This document shows, piece after piece, positions 25,281 through 35,939 of a stretch of 64,000 nt of DNA. The stretch comes from Cyclospora cayetanensis (lineage: Eukaryota; Apicomplexa; Conoidasida; Eucoccidiorida; Eimeriidae), in contig NW_020312425.1 in assembly GCF_002999335.1 (NCBI RefSeq), positions 124,001-188,000 on the forward strand, read 5' to 3'. How positions within the stretch are numbered: the first letter of the stretch is position 1; each line of letters begins with the position of its first letter. The notes beneath the pieces were generated by a model. The model was not told where the DNA came from. It was given only the letters and a program-made list of their open reading frames with translations, and did not search any database. The position numbers were made by a program, and so were the translations under genes.

Positions 25281-27065
25281 CTACCTCAGGAAGTCACGCT
25301 GCCTCTTAGGTAGGCGACCCTGGTGTGCAATGCGGCGGGGGATTCGCCGCAGGGTTGGCAAGGGAGGGCTCTCTTCGTCTTCCTGCAGCCTGCCGTCCTC
25401 CTCCTTGGGCTGGAGCGGCTGCTGCTGCTCAGCAGAGCTGGCAGTGGCGACGAGTTTGGCTGCCTGGGCTGTGCGAAGATCGGCCTCGACCTCGCGAAGC
25501 ATCTGCTCCAGCTTGACAACCCGTGCCGTGAGGTTTTCTAGCCTTCTTTCGAATTTCTTCTTGTGGGGACTGCGCTGCAACTTACCGGTGCACTCTTCCA
25601 CGCGTTCCCGGGCCCGCTGCAGCTGCAGGTGCAACACACGATGTCGCAGCTGGAGAATCTGCTGCAGAGACATCCCTGCCGCCCTTTGCAGCTTGTACGT
25701 ATGCATGTGCTCATCATCTGCTACGGCGTCCGTGCTGCCCTCCGCGGCAGAAGCCGAAGGGGTGGCGGATGGCACAGAATCTCGATCTGCCGCTGGACTG
25801 TCAGCGAGCGAGGCCGCGTCAGGGTCGAACACAGCAACAATGCGATCTTGCGTCTTGGGTTGCAGCACGAGACAACGGCCTCCCAGCTTTATGATGGCGC
25901 GCGCGGCTGCGCGCGTGAAGGCATGCGCCTGAGGAGCCGCATCAGCATAGCAGTTGCGGCGAGCGAACCTGGGGAGTGGCCTCCGCGGACGAACCGCAAA
26001 AGCGACTCGACGGGCTCGCGGCAAAAAGGTGTTGCGAGGCAACAGTGAAGAAAGGCGATATCACGGCAAAGGCGAGACTGCAAGACACACCTTGACCTGC
26101 AATCCCCCGACTTTAAGAGAGCCGTCTGCAGCAGCCCCCAGCCGCTTGCGACTGAGCGGAGGCCCCACAACCTACAAGAGCGCAACACGCACAGACACGC
26201 ACAAGGAACAGGCTGACTTGTCAGTAGGGGAAGCCGCACTGAGGGGCAAGGGGACAAGTCAGGTTGGCAGTGGCCGCAACAGCGGCAGCGCGCCGCGCTC
26301 GGGAAAAAAATGGCGATTGGGGTGCGATGCGGCGGCGAACCTTCACTGGACAGTCTCTGGCGTATTTGCCTAGAAAGACGCCCTTCGAGGCTAGGGAGGC
26401 CCAGTCCACTGTCTCGCCCTCCTTGCATGCGTTCAGCTTGTGAAGAGGCAGTAGCTGGAAGGGGTGCTGCCGATACTTCTTGCGATGCCCTGTTCCCAAC
26501 TGTCTTCCCACGAACTTCGGCAGGCGCCGGTACAGCGGCATCTGCCCCCCCTCGAAGCCTGCGAGGTGTGCACACAGCATCATCCCACACACAGCCGCAG
26601 GGCATGCACGTCAGAGCACGCACATGGACGCTGGTAGTGGTGTTGGTCGGGGTGGGGTTGGTGGTGGTCTTGTGCCAGCTTTCTTGGCCGCATATCCCTC
26701 CAGTAGGGTCAGCTCTGTAGGAAGCCCTTACCAATCCTTATCGAGCCTCCACTACGCGCCTTCTGTCCCTTGCAGCCCCTGCCTGATGAGCCTCCCTTGC
26801 CGCTGCCGTCTCCACGTCCTAGCCGTTTGGCTTCCTTCTGCTTGGTGCGCATGAGGGTGCCTGGCCCGAAAGTAAACTCTCCTACGCGGCGGTTAGCTCC
26901 GAGCTGAGAGAACTGCGGCGAAATGTCAAAGAGCGACCGGAGAAACACACTTTCGCCCCGCCCAACACACGCAAACGTATGCTTCTCCGCTCTCGATTGC
27001 CCTCGCAGAGGTAAGGGAAGGCAGACACATGGCATCAACAGAGAGAGAGAGAGCGAGAGAGACAC
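25281..27065 (-). CDS. Organellar ribosomal protein uL15 with C-terminal extension
   Basis: Four exons (27065-26732, 26558-26341, 26171-26091, 25928-25281) join in phase to 426 residues. The uL15 signatures are clear: LGRGDGSGKGGSSGRGCKGQ with KARSGG, then across the first intron GFEGGQMPLYRRLPKFVG, then VKVVG, and at the last junction LQVKAHAFTRAAARAI. This bacterial-type uL15 belongs to the large subunit of an organellar ribosome (mitochondrion or apicoplast; the sequence does not decide which). About 195 residues after the conserved C-terminus, including a charged coiled coil with RARERVEECTGKLQ, are extra to the family. The true start is uncertain: the first 40 residues from ATG 27065 come from a GA-repeat and look unlike coding, so an upstream exon or a later start is possible. 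Confidence 0.85.
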
Positions 27066-27188
27066 ACGCGGACAGAGGTGAGGCAGAGAAAGAGCCAGCT
27101 TGAGCTACATAAAATACACATCTCAAAAATCAAAGCGCCAGAAGCCCATACACAGACACCCCTACACATCCTGCTTCGGCAAGGGGCA

Positions 27189-27845
27189 TCAGCACGAGCC
27201 GCAACGGCAAAATCCCTGTAACATCATGTGGACTAAATTCTCAGCCCTCAGTATGCGCGATTTGCCTGGCCTTACCCTCCATTCGTGCGTAACGCTGCCC
27301 TCCGGATTGCGGAGAGCTTCCGCAGTATTCCGCCCGTAAACCGTTGTCAATAGTGCCTCAGAACAATCTCCCCCCTTTTCCAAGGCCTCTTTCGATAGGT
27401 CCCTGGAGTCCTGAAGACTGCTGCCGCTATCTGAATCCTCCTGACTGCGGTTGCTGCTGCTGTTGCTGCTGCTGTTGCTGCTGCTGTTGTTACAGTTGTT
27501 GTTGCTGCTGTTGCTAGTGCTAGCGCCACTATTACTGCAGCCTTCTTGCTGCCCTGAAGGCGGCGCCTCCGCTTTTTCCGGACTGTCTCTGCTTCCTGGC
27601 TGCTGGACGTAGAAGGCCTGCCGCCACGCCTTTCTCACGCGTAAGTCCCACACAAGGGCTTCCATTGTTTCGATCTGTGGCAAGGGGGGGGGCGGGGGGG
27701 GAAGGTGCTGCTGCTGCGCCACGCGAGCTGCTGCTGCAGCAGCTGCTGCGAGCTGGGGGCCTGCGACAGAGGCTTTCAAGTCCGACGGCTTCGGGGGGTC
27801 GACAGCGGGCCGTTTCCCTCGCATGAAGGGCTGCTGTTGCTGCGC

Positions 27846-27884
<39 letters not shown>

Positions 27885-28694
27885 AGGGGTTTGAGCGTAG
27901 AAGGGGAACAGAGGAAAGTCGCAGTCTGGGGACTTCCACGCTCTGCTAAGAGGCCGCGATGGCTTCACGAAGGGGGCAGGAGCCTCAGGGCTTTCTTGAG
28001 CATCAGGAGGCAGCAGGGGGTTCTTGTAGGTGTAGGCTGGGGGGCCTGGGAGACCTAAGGAGGCCTCATGCATGCACACGCTGAGGGGTGTGGCATTGAC
28101 ACGCGGGGGAATTGGACGCTTGGAAGATGCACCAGGGAAGAGACGGGGGAAGGGGGCAAAGCAAGGAAAACACGCAAAGCGAAAGAGAGAGAGGGAGAAG
28201 AAGAGAGGGAGGGAGCAAAAACGCCGCTGTTGGGGAAGGCACGAGAGGTGGGTAGTTCGCAGTGGGGCCCCACATTTGCGCGAAAGGAGCTGCGGCTGCT
28301 CCACCTAAGCGGCACGGCAGTGTGCAGACAGAGCCTCGAAGGGTCGGCTTATGCCAGAGAGAGAATGTGAGCCAGCGAGACAGACAGACATACAGCCAGA
28401 TCGACAGAGGAGAGGCAGGGAGCGAGAAAGATATGGGTTTTTTCGCTCTCTTTCTCTTCCCGCACATGCTACCACTGCGGAAAGGCCCATAGCAGTACAA
28501 CGCGAGCAAGACTTACCCATAAGAAGGTGGGAGCGGTAAAGCAGCGGCAGTTGGCGCTTCATGAAAGGCTCCTGGATAGCCCGAAGCCTCCGACGAGGCT
28601 CTAAGGCCACGTGGTTTTTTTCGTCAAAACTAAGAGAAGGGTCATCTTCGATCGCCTTGAGCTCGGCGTACACCTCTATGCTTGCCCTCTCCAT
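27189..28694 (-). CDS. Poly-Gln/Asn/Ser protein, unknown function
   Basis: Two exons (28694-28517 and 28045-27189) join in phase to 344 residues. The first 60 residues are compact and conserved-looking (MERASIEVYAELKAIEDDPS, then FDEKNHVALEPRRRLR). They are followed by GPPAYTYKNPLL across the intron. Then come a 16-residue-scale glutamine run, an alanine run and a proline run, a short ordered piece (IETMEALVWDLRVRKAWRQA), an Asn/Ser run, and an ordered C-terminus (SVTHEWRVRPGKSRILRAE). The alternation of ordered pieces and CAG-coded runs suggests a real conserved protein expanded by triplet repeats. The ordered pieces do not match a family I know. A strong acceptor-like CTGCAG just before the ATG leaves room for an upstream exon. 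Confidence 0.55.
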
Positions 28695-28973
28695 CCTGCA
28701 GCAGTGAGAGTCGCTCACAGCTGATACAGTAAAGAACTGGCAGGGTAGACAGCCGCTTGTGCAGCGCGTGAACGGTGCTGAGCACGGGTCGGTCCGCAAC
28801 ACAGCACGGAAAGAGGGAGAGTGCAGGAGAGAAAGCCAGAGAGGCAGCGTCAAGCAGCTGCAGCTGCAGGCAGACTTGCAGCCGCTCAGCTATGCGTGCA
28901 GTGAAGGCAAAGGGCGATGGGGAGCAAAGATGAGAAGCGGGGTGGCAAGGCGGAGGAGGCCCTAGAGCAGCGC

Positions 28974-29045
28974 GCTCTCTCTCTCTTTCTCTCTCTCTCT
29001 TTCTTTCTCTCTCTTTCTTTCTCTCTCTTTCTCTTTCTCTGTGAC
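28974..29045. repeat. CT-rich microsatellite
   Basis: An imperfect run of CTCTCT and TTTCTCTCT units lies in the spacer between the two minus-strand genes on either side. On the minus strand it is a GA-rich tract upstream of the poly-Gln/Asn gene. Confidence 0.85.
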
Positions 29046-29179
29046 TAGATGTAGCGCGCCTCTTTAGCGACGCTGTTAGGGCACAACACGACACTCTCTC
29101 TTTCACTCTCTCTCTCTATGGATATACATACATACACACACCAGGGAAGAGTTTCCCCGTTTCCGTCTGTCTCTCGCCC

Positions 29180-31177
29180 TTACTCCTCGGAAATTTCTTG
29201 AATGGCGTCCGCAATGCGCACAGATTCCTTCACGAAAAAGTTCTCTGCTGCCTCCGCTTGAGAGCCGCTGAGAGAGTTGTCTGAGGCTAAAGCGGGAGGG
29301 AGACCTAAGATTTTCCGTTGATGCCTCAGCCGGTTGCGAATGATTGTTTCTTTCTGCTCTTGTGACAGCGCGGCAGCACTTATTGTTGCGAGTTCTTCTG
29401 CTGCTGCAGTCGTCGCTTTTGCCTGCGTGGCGTCTTCCTGCCCGCCACTCTCCAGCTGGTGCTGCTGCGCTTCCTGCCTACGCTTTTCTTCTCTACGCCT
29501 TGCAGCAGTCGCTTGCTGTCGAGCGAGCCGGCGGGCCTGCCGCCTTGCGGCTGCCCTTGCAGCCATTCGCTGCTTGATCGTGCGAGTGGGGATCCACCAT
29601 CTGCGCTGCTTCCTCAGCCTTTGCTGCAGCTGCAGCAGCCTTGAGCGCTCCTTCTCAGACGCCTCTCGAGCTTCCCCTTCGAGGTCAAGCGGCTTGAAAC
29701 GATCGTTTGGGTCTGCAAGCATCGCTAGAGACACTCCAATGCGTCTCCGCTGCACTTCAGCGATTTTCTCCTTCCACGAGAAAAACTTGGCGCGGTCCTT
29801 TATGCGCTTGCGGCGAGCCTCCCTCAGGTCTGCAACTGCGCAGCTCACAGGAGGAGACAGCAGAGCTTGGCCTTGCAAAAACTCAGACTGCCCAGGGAGG
29901 CAGAGGGAAAGGAGAGAGCGCTTGTCGCTGCTGCATCCGTCCTTGTGGCTGTGCGTCTTGGGGGTGAAAGACGTGGCGAGGGTGAGGCGAGAAAGCGGCA
30001 GGACTGCATGGAGGGCAGCAATAGATACTCCAGCGGACGCTGCATCTGCCTCTAAAGACGCAGCTTCCTGTACGGCTATAGGATCCACATCCTGAGCAGC
30101 TGCTCCCAACAGAGGCGCTGGTCCCTCCGCTTCAGTGCGACCTGATTGCAAGAAGGCCTCCTCACGGCATCCTTCTTCTTCTTCCGCAGACTGTCTTGAG
30201 AGCTCCTCGGCTTGCTGGTGTTGCTTTACCGACGGCGGCGTTTTTCTTCGGCTTTCACTTTGCGCAGTTGCGGAATCAGAAGACGCAACATCAGAAGACG
30301 CAACATCAGTAGATGCAACATCAGAAGACGCAGCATCAGTAGAGGCAACATCAGAAGACGCAACATCAGTAGATGTAACATCAGTAGATGCAACGTCAGT
30401 AGATGCAACATCAGAAGACGCAGCATCAGTAGATGCAACATCAGAAGACGCAACATCAGTAGATGCAACATCAGTAGATGCAACATCAGTAGATGCAACA
30501 TCAGTAGATGCAACATCAGTAGAGGCAACGTCAGTAGAGGCAACGTCAGTAGAGGCAACATCAGTAGAGGCAACATCAGTAGAGGTCTCAGGATCAGCAG
30601 GCGCTGCTTTTTTGCGGCTTTTGAGTGGTAGCGGCTCCGACTCTGGAGGAAAGCGTTCTTCTCCACTACTTTCGTCCGTGTGGTTGCTGCTCGTGCCACT
30701 ACGAAGGCCGCGTTGACTGTCTCCCTTTCTGCTCGAGGGGGGGGGGAGACTGCTGCTGCTTGCATCGGCTCTCGCACCTGGAGTATCCCTAAGTGCTGAA
30801 GCCTCTGCCGCCACCCCGTGTTTCTCCCCAACGAGAGTACCCAGGGCCTCCTCAGGGGCCCCCGCAGCAGCTTGCCGAGGAGACTCGCTGCCCTCCAACC
30901 CGCGTTTTTTGTGCGCTCTGATAAGAGAGACGCTACGGCGGAGGGGGGGGCCTCGTGAGAGGCCCCCCCCTCTCGCTGCAGTCCAGGGGGGCCCCATGGG
31001 CACCCCAGGCCGTGGCACTCGCGACATGAAGCAGAGGGGTCGGGGGCCCTCGCCGTGTAGGCGGCTATTCGCTGCTACGACTGCCGCATGTGCAGGCAGC
31101 GGAGCGTCTAGCTGCTTCAGCAGACATAGCAGCAGCAACAGCCATGCACGAAGCAGGCAACGCTCGGCGTGCAGCAT
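29180..31177 (-). CDS. STDVA-repeat protein with N-terminal hydrophobic leader
   Basis: A single uninterrupted frame runs to TAA-type stop at 29180; starting at ATG 31177 it encodes about 665 residues. That start gives a leader with a leucine run (RAWLLLLLCLLKQL) typical of a signal peptide, followed by an Arg/Pro-rich stretch. This layout would suit entry to the secretory pathway or apicoplast targeting. An in-frame ATG at 31444 would put 89 residues before it. The middle holds 21 near-identical pentapeptides (STDVA, SSDVA, STDAA). The C-terminal third is strongly basic and helical, with RRWWIPTRTIKQRMAARAAA and runs of Arg/Gln. No domain is recognised. The repeat block and the ordered C-terminus have very different composition. 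Confidence 0.55.
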   Translation of the reverse strand: MLHAERCLLRAWLLLLLCLLKQLDAPLPAHAAVVAANSRLHGEGPRPLCFMSRVPRPGVPMGPPWTAARGGGLSRGPPLRRSVSLIRAHKKRGLEGSESPRQAAAGAPEEALGTLVGEKHGVAAEASALRDTPGARADASSSSLPPPSSRKGDSQRGLRSGTSSNHTDESSGEERFPPESEPLPLKSRKKAAPADPETSTDVASTDVASTDVASTDVASTDVASTDVASTDVASTDVASTDVASSDVASTDAASSDVASTDVASTDVTSTDVASSDVASTDAASSDVASTDVASSDVASSDSATAQSESRRKTPPSVKQHQQAEELSRQSAEEEEGCREEAFLQSGRTEAEGPAPLLGAAAQDVDPIAVQEAASLEADAASAGVSIAALHAVLPLSRLTLATSFTPKTHSHKDGCSSDKRSLLSLCLPGQSEFLQGQALLSPPVSCAVADLREARRKRIKDRAKFFSWKEKIAEVQRRRIGVSLAMLADPNDRFKPLDLEGEAREASEKERSRLLQLQQRLRKQRRWWIPTRTIKQRMAARAAARRQARRLARQQATAARRREEKRRQEAQQHQLESGGQEDATQAKATTAAAEELATISAAALSQEQKETIIRNRLRHQRKILGLPPALASDNSLSGSQAEAAENFFVKESVRIADAIQEISEE
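30270..30584. repeat. 15-bp coding minisatellite (STDVA units)
   Basis: About 21 units of a 15-base repeat (plus-strand form AGATGCAACATCAGT) lie inside the minus-strand gene, and each encodes five residues. Variant units (AGAAGACGCAACATC, GAGGCAACGTC) are interspersed, and the period never breaks, so the reading frame is kept throughout. Confidence 0.92.
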
Positions 31178-31444
31178 CCCGTCGGCTGCGTTGGAGACAG
31201 CCCGTGGGCCAAGTTCCCTCCAGCTCCCGAGAGCGCAGCCAGGCAGGGCCCTCTGGAGCCTTAGAGGGGCCCCAACACCATCGCGGTGCAGCGCAACACT
31301 GGGGTGAAGGGGGGCCCCCGGGGAGGCAGGCCCTTTAGAGGGGTCTTCTTTTCCCCAGCTTCTCGGCTCAGGAACGGTGCAAGCGCCTCCAGCCGCGCTC
31401 CCTTCGAAGGCAGCATGCAGTACGAAGGCAAGGAATGCCGACAA

Positions 31445-32557
31445 GGCCAGGGCCCTCCGCCCACTCGGGGGCCCCCTGGGGAGCCGCAGGCGCAGGCGGG
31501 GGGCCTCACGCGCGCTGGTCGAAAACTGAGCGGCTGGCGGCTCAACAAATGTCGTGCGTCACGCTCTCCACTCCGAAAACGCGAAGAGAAATATCTACAC
31601 ATGCGCATACACAGAAGAACTGCCCGTCCTCGAGCAAGAAGTGTCTCCTCAAGGGGGGCAGGGGGCCCCCCTCGACGGTCCCCTCCTTCCCCGACGAGGC
31701 CGGCCGGCTGCGGGCCCTCCGGTGTCTGCGCGCGGCTCTCTCACATTCGATGTGGCACTCAGTCTGGCCGCGGGGGAGGCTCCTCACGCCTGCAAAATGC
31801 CGCTTTTAAGTTCATAATTCCCGTCAAACAAGATACATTGCGCTTTCAGGTGTCGCTGAGCGCGAAAGCCGGGGGTTGCGACACTCCCTGCCGCTCGCAC
31901 TGTGCGGCAAGCCGCAAGACTACGCGCGAGGCGCGAGTTTCGCAGCCTTCTTCTAGCGCTGCTTGAACTTCCAGCGACTCACGCCACTTGGGGCCTCTCC
32001 CCCCTTCCACCCCTCCTACCTCTCCCCCCACCCCCAAGCGACAGAAACAACGGGGCCTCAACACATATACATGCATATAATATACATGTATTCATCATAT
32101 ACATACATTATTTATACACATACTCATATATACATACACACATATGTACATACATACACCTATATGTGTATATATGCACATACACACATATGTACATATA
32201 TGTATGTGTATGTACATACACACGAACACGCGCTCGAGGAAGGCCCTCTCGGAAGCGTTGCCTCTCCCCCGAGTGGACCGCTAAGAGCGCCAGTGAAGCC
32301 GAATAGTACGCGGTGGCACTGTCACGTGCGGCTGTTGTCTGGCAAAAGCAGCAGCCTTTCGCAGCGGCGAGCAAGCTGGTGCTGCGTGTGTCTCTGCGGC
32401 ACTTTGCGGAGAGCCCTCCCTTCCAGAAAAACAGCCGCTGCCAGAGCCACCCCCTCCTGCATGGAGGCGTGCATGCGCGTTCCCCTTTGCCAAGCTCGCG
32501 AGAAAACAAGCAGGCGAGGCCTCTCCGCAGCTGTGGTGCTCTCAGCCGCACAGACCG
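31445..32557. other. Spacer between divergent genes, with AT-rich satellite
   Basis: GC-rich DNA with GGGGCCCC-type motifs gives way to an AT-rich stretch at 32045-32222. That stretch is made of TACATACA, TATATGTG and CACATATG units able to pair with themselves. Open frames are present in all directions but look like by-products of base composition. The spacer should contain both promoters, for the minus-strand STDVA gene and the plus-strand BSD gene. Confidence 0.45.
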
Positions 32558-34837
32558 ATGGGGACCACAGGAAGCCGACAGGCGCACAAAAATGCGAGGG
32601 AGCTAGAGATTCTTGAGGGTAAGCGCGGAGCGCGACTCTTGTCCTTTTTCGAAAGCGGCAACATCAAGCAAAATGCACATGGCACGGCCAGCTGTGCGGT
32701 GTACGTACAGGGCCCTTGCAGGACGCCCACTACCCATGGGTTCAAATTATTCAGTGGAGCTGTGAAGATCTTAGCGGAGATGCCGTCTTTCGCTGGAACC
32801 TTTCCATTATCAAGGATGGTCAGCCTTATTCTTGAGGCCCTCCTACATTCGCACTCGCCGTCGTGCTAATCTGTCTTGCCATGCCACCCCATAGACCTTC
32901 TGCTGTCATGCAGATTTACTATGGCCAGTCCTCCTCATCGCCTCTCAGGGCTCCTCTTGCTCCCTCTCCCCTTCATTCCTCTCCTACCTCTTGCTCCCTC
33001 TGTATTTCTCTCTCTCCATGTGTGTGTATTTCTCTCTTACTTTCGTTTTCTCTTTTGCAGAGGGAGGAGGCCTTCGTGAAGCGTGCCCCTCCCTCCGGGT
33101 GTTTCTTTCTAGTGCATCTCTCCTTGTCACCTTCGCCCTTTACCTGCCGCGGAAACCTCTCTTTACGCATCTGCTACTCTGTGAAGCATCTGCACTCCCC
33201 TTCCCCCCCTCCCCCGTTAGACCGATCTCTCTACGGTGCAGTCACACGCCTGCGCAAGCATGCTGGGCCCTCTCCCTGTGTCACTGCCTCTTTTCCTCGT
33301 CTGCTGGCACCTGCACTGACTGCAAACACCTGCCTCACAGGGAAAACGCCTCTATTTCTCCGTCCTGCTGTTTCTGCTGCCTCAGAAGTTCTCTTTGCCA
33401 CGTCAGACCCCATGACGTTCCTCGCCACATGCAGCGCAGGGCTTCAGCTGCCTACAGAGGATTTCGATGCCGGAGACGACTCCATCTTTCTTGAGTGGTA
33501 AGCGCTTAAAGCTCTGCTGCTGGAGCTGCACCAGCAGCTGCAATACGCAAGCGTGGCTGGGGGCAGTTCGTGTGCTCGCTGTCTCTCTCTCTCTCTCTCT
33601 GCGGCTCTTTCAGCGCTCTGTTGCCCCTCCTTTCCTAGTCTTCCTGGCTCTTAGCCGCCTCCTTATCTTGCTTCTTTCTACGCCTCTGCTTCTATTAAAG
33701 AAGCAAACAGAAACGGTGCTTCTTCTTGTCTGTTTTGCCCTGGCTGGCAGTCAGTGACGCCACCCAGCGCCTCCCTCCTTTTCCTTGTGCACGTGCTGCT
33801 TCTTAGGGCCTCTGCCTTGTTGGCAGAGAATGTTTCCCTCGGGAAAGTACGGTACAACCTGGTGCCCTCACGCTTGCGGGAGGAGCTCTTCTGGCGTCGC
33901 TTTTTCGGCTTTGCAAAGCATACAATCCAGCAGCATGTCTGTCATCCGTCACGATACGAACGTCTTAGCTCCTGCTTTGCTGTCAGGCAACCACGCCTTT
34001 CGCGCGGCTTGCCGCCCGTGTAGGGGCCTCCTTCTCCTTGTATGTGTTCGAGGCACCAAAGGCCTCACTCACTCCATGAGCAGCGCAGCTGCTGGAAGAG
34101 TCGATGGCTGCAGCGTGCCTGCCAAATGCCCCTCTTGCGGTTGCTGCTCTCTCTGTGCTTTTCGCGTTTTCTCCAGGTTCTTCGCTCGGTAGAAGCAGAG
34201 AAGGCTCCAGAGTCTGGACTGGGCAGTAGACAGGAGACTTTGAGTGGGAGAGGGCCCAAGCCAACGACAGTGGGCCAGCCGTATCTGGGGGCCTCGGGGG
34301 CCCCCCATGTGCCGCTGTCTTTGCAAGCTGGAGGCGGGGAAGCCAGGGGGTCAGAGGAGGAGGTCAAGAAGATTCTCTTGAAAGAGGGAAATTCGAAGGA
34401 CTCATTTTTGCATGGCTGCGCATCTACCCCGCTTCCGCTTCCCGTCCTACCGGGCTATCAAGGAGGTGCGCGGCTTTCGCACGAGGCTGAGACATTCAGC
34501 CCTTGATGCATGCATTTTTCGAGTCTACTACCCTCCTTGGCAAAACTGAAGGCCCAGTAGTCGCACTCCACGGCCATACGGAGCTGACACTCAATCACAC
34601 GGGGCCCTAAATCGAATGCGACTTTGCGGAAATCCAGATTTTGCTTCTTGGATGGTTCCGCGTTTACTGCTTGGGATCTCTCTAGGTTCAGGTTAGCAGC
34701 TATCGCTCGACGATGCCTCTTTTCTCCTTTTCGCAGAGCTCAGAAAGCATGCAGAAGCTTCTGAAGCCCCTCTTCCTACGCGCGCACCGACGATTGTCGG
34801 CAATGCCCGTGCACCGATCACACTAACGGACTCCTAG
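32558..34837 (+). CDS. BSD-domain protein
   Basis: Seven exons join in phase: 32558-32618, 32760-32818, 33061-33082, 33386-33497, 33807-33936, 34177-34465 and 34737-34837 (TAG). They give 257 residues. The BSD domain lies at about residues 95-125: VRYNLVPSRLREELFWRRFF, then KHTIQQH. It shows the conserved LVP and FW pair that define the family. BSD domains occur in transcription/repair factors and in synapse-associated or membrane-associated proteins; the short size here fits the latter group better, but this is an inference. The third exon is only 22 bases. The second exon uses an AG five bases past a better-looking CAG, because only that keeps the frame. The C-terminal half is Gly/Pro/Ser-rich and unordered. 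Confidence 0.65.
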
Positions 34838-35939
34838 GCCGTCGAGCGTCATTGCTGCTCTCTTGAATTCACCAGCACTAACAGGGCCCCGGGATCGACC
34901 AGGGCTGCGTATACACCCGAGCTGCTGCCTGCAACACAAGCGTCCCTCTTGCTGGTGCCGCAGCGTTGCTTTTTGTATGCGAAAACGTAGTTAGGGGGAA
35001 GGAAGGGTGGCGGGAGGACAGAGACTGAGCGCATACACAGTGGGAGGCCTTATCTCTGTTGCATTGGACCGCATGCATGCCGTACCTTCCCTACTTGTGT
35101 GAACACGCGCACGCCAAGGCAAGGAGCGGCCGGCCTCTTCAGCCTTTTCAGAGAATCTGTGAACCGTAGACTTTATCCTTAGGGAGGAGCTCGGGCAGCT
35201 GACACGAGATCCGGATGACTCACCTCGAGAAACTCTTCTTCTCGGAAGGTTCCACTCTTCGCTTTCCGTCAAATGTAGAAGCAGAATTTGGCCTGGGGCG
35301 CAACTGCGCATTGTGCTGCTGGGGGCCCAGAGTAATTTTTGGCTGATGTTTATCATGGATTTGCCCGTGCCTCCAGTCGAAACACTACAGAACGTCTTGC
35401 ACCGCACCAAAGGCCTTCGCTACCTGCTTCTCTGCCCGTTTCACAAGTGTCCGCTTGTACAGATATGTCTGCTTTTGTTGCAACGGGGGAAACTAACGAG
35501 TTGGCTGAAACCGGCAGAAACACGAAAGCGTCTTTGCCTGCCCACAAAGATCTTATTGCCATGCTACCTACCACAACAGCTTGTTAGGCAAGCATGCAGC
35601 CTGTTGTCGCTTGGATGGGAAGCTGCTACCTAGAGTTTACCGTATGGTGCTGGCTCCATTTAATGTTGACTAGCTGAAGTGTCATAGGTTTTCAGGCTGT
35701 CTTCCCCCCTCCTCATCTATTGTGCAGCCTACCCCTGGAAATCCTGATCTACTTAGGGGTGTCGTTACCCAGCTACGGCCCTCCCATCAGCTAGTGCAAC
35801 CTGCAAAAATAGACACCCTACAGAAATATGCGCTAAAACTGTTCGCACATCAGGGCGCATGCCCTCAGGATGCACAATGCTTCCTCTGAGATTCATATGG
35901 GAAGCTGAACTCTCTCTGTATATGTATTTATTTATGCAG
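34838..35939. other. Spacer with unresolved exon-like pieces
   Basis: A plus-strand frame around 35280-35630 contains a hydrophobic piece (LRIVLLGAQSNFWLMFIMDL) and could be an early exon of the following gene. No in-phase junction to the next exon was found. The rest shows no motif. Confidence 0.3.

Noticed and set aside
31286..31966. 226-codon plus-strand frame
   Set aside because: It is GC-rich, Arg/Pro/Gly-heavy and partly antisense to the STDVA gene leader. There is no motif or splice support.
32558..33497. Resemblance of early exons and the downstream coiled coils to SAS-6
   Set aside because: The exons join to a clear BSD domain, and the downstream coiled coil lacks a recognisable SAS-6 head.
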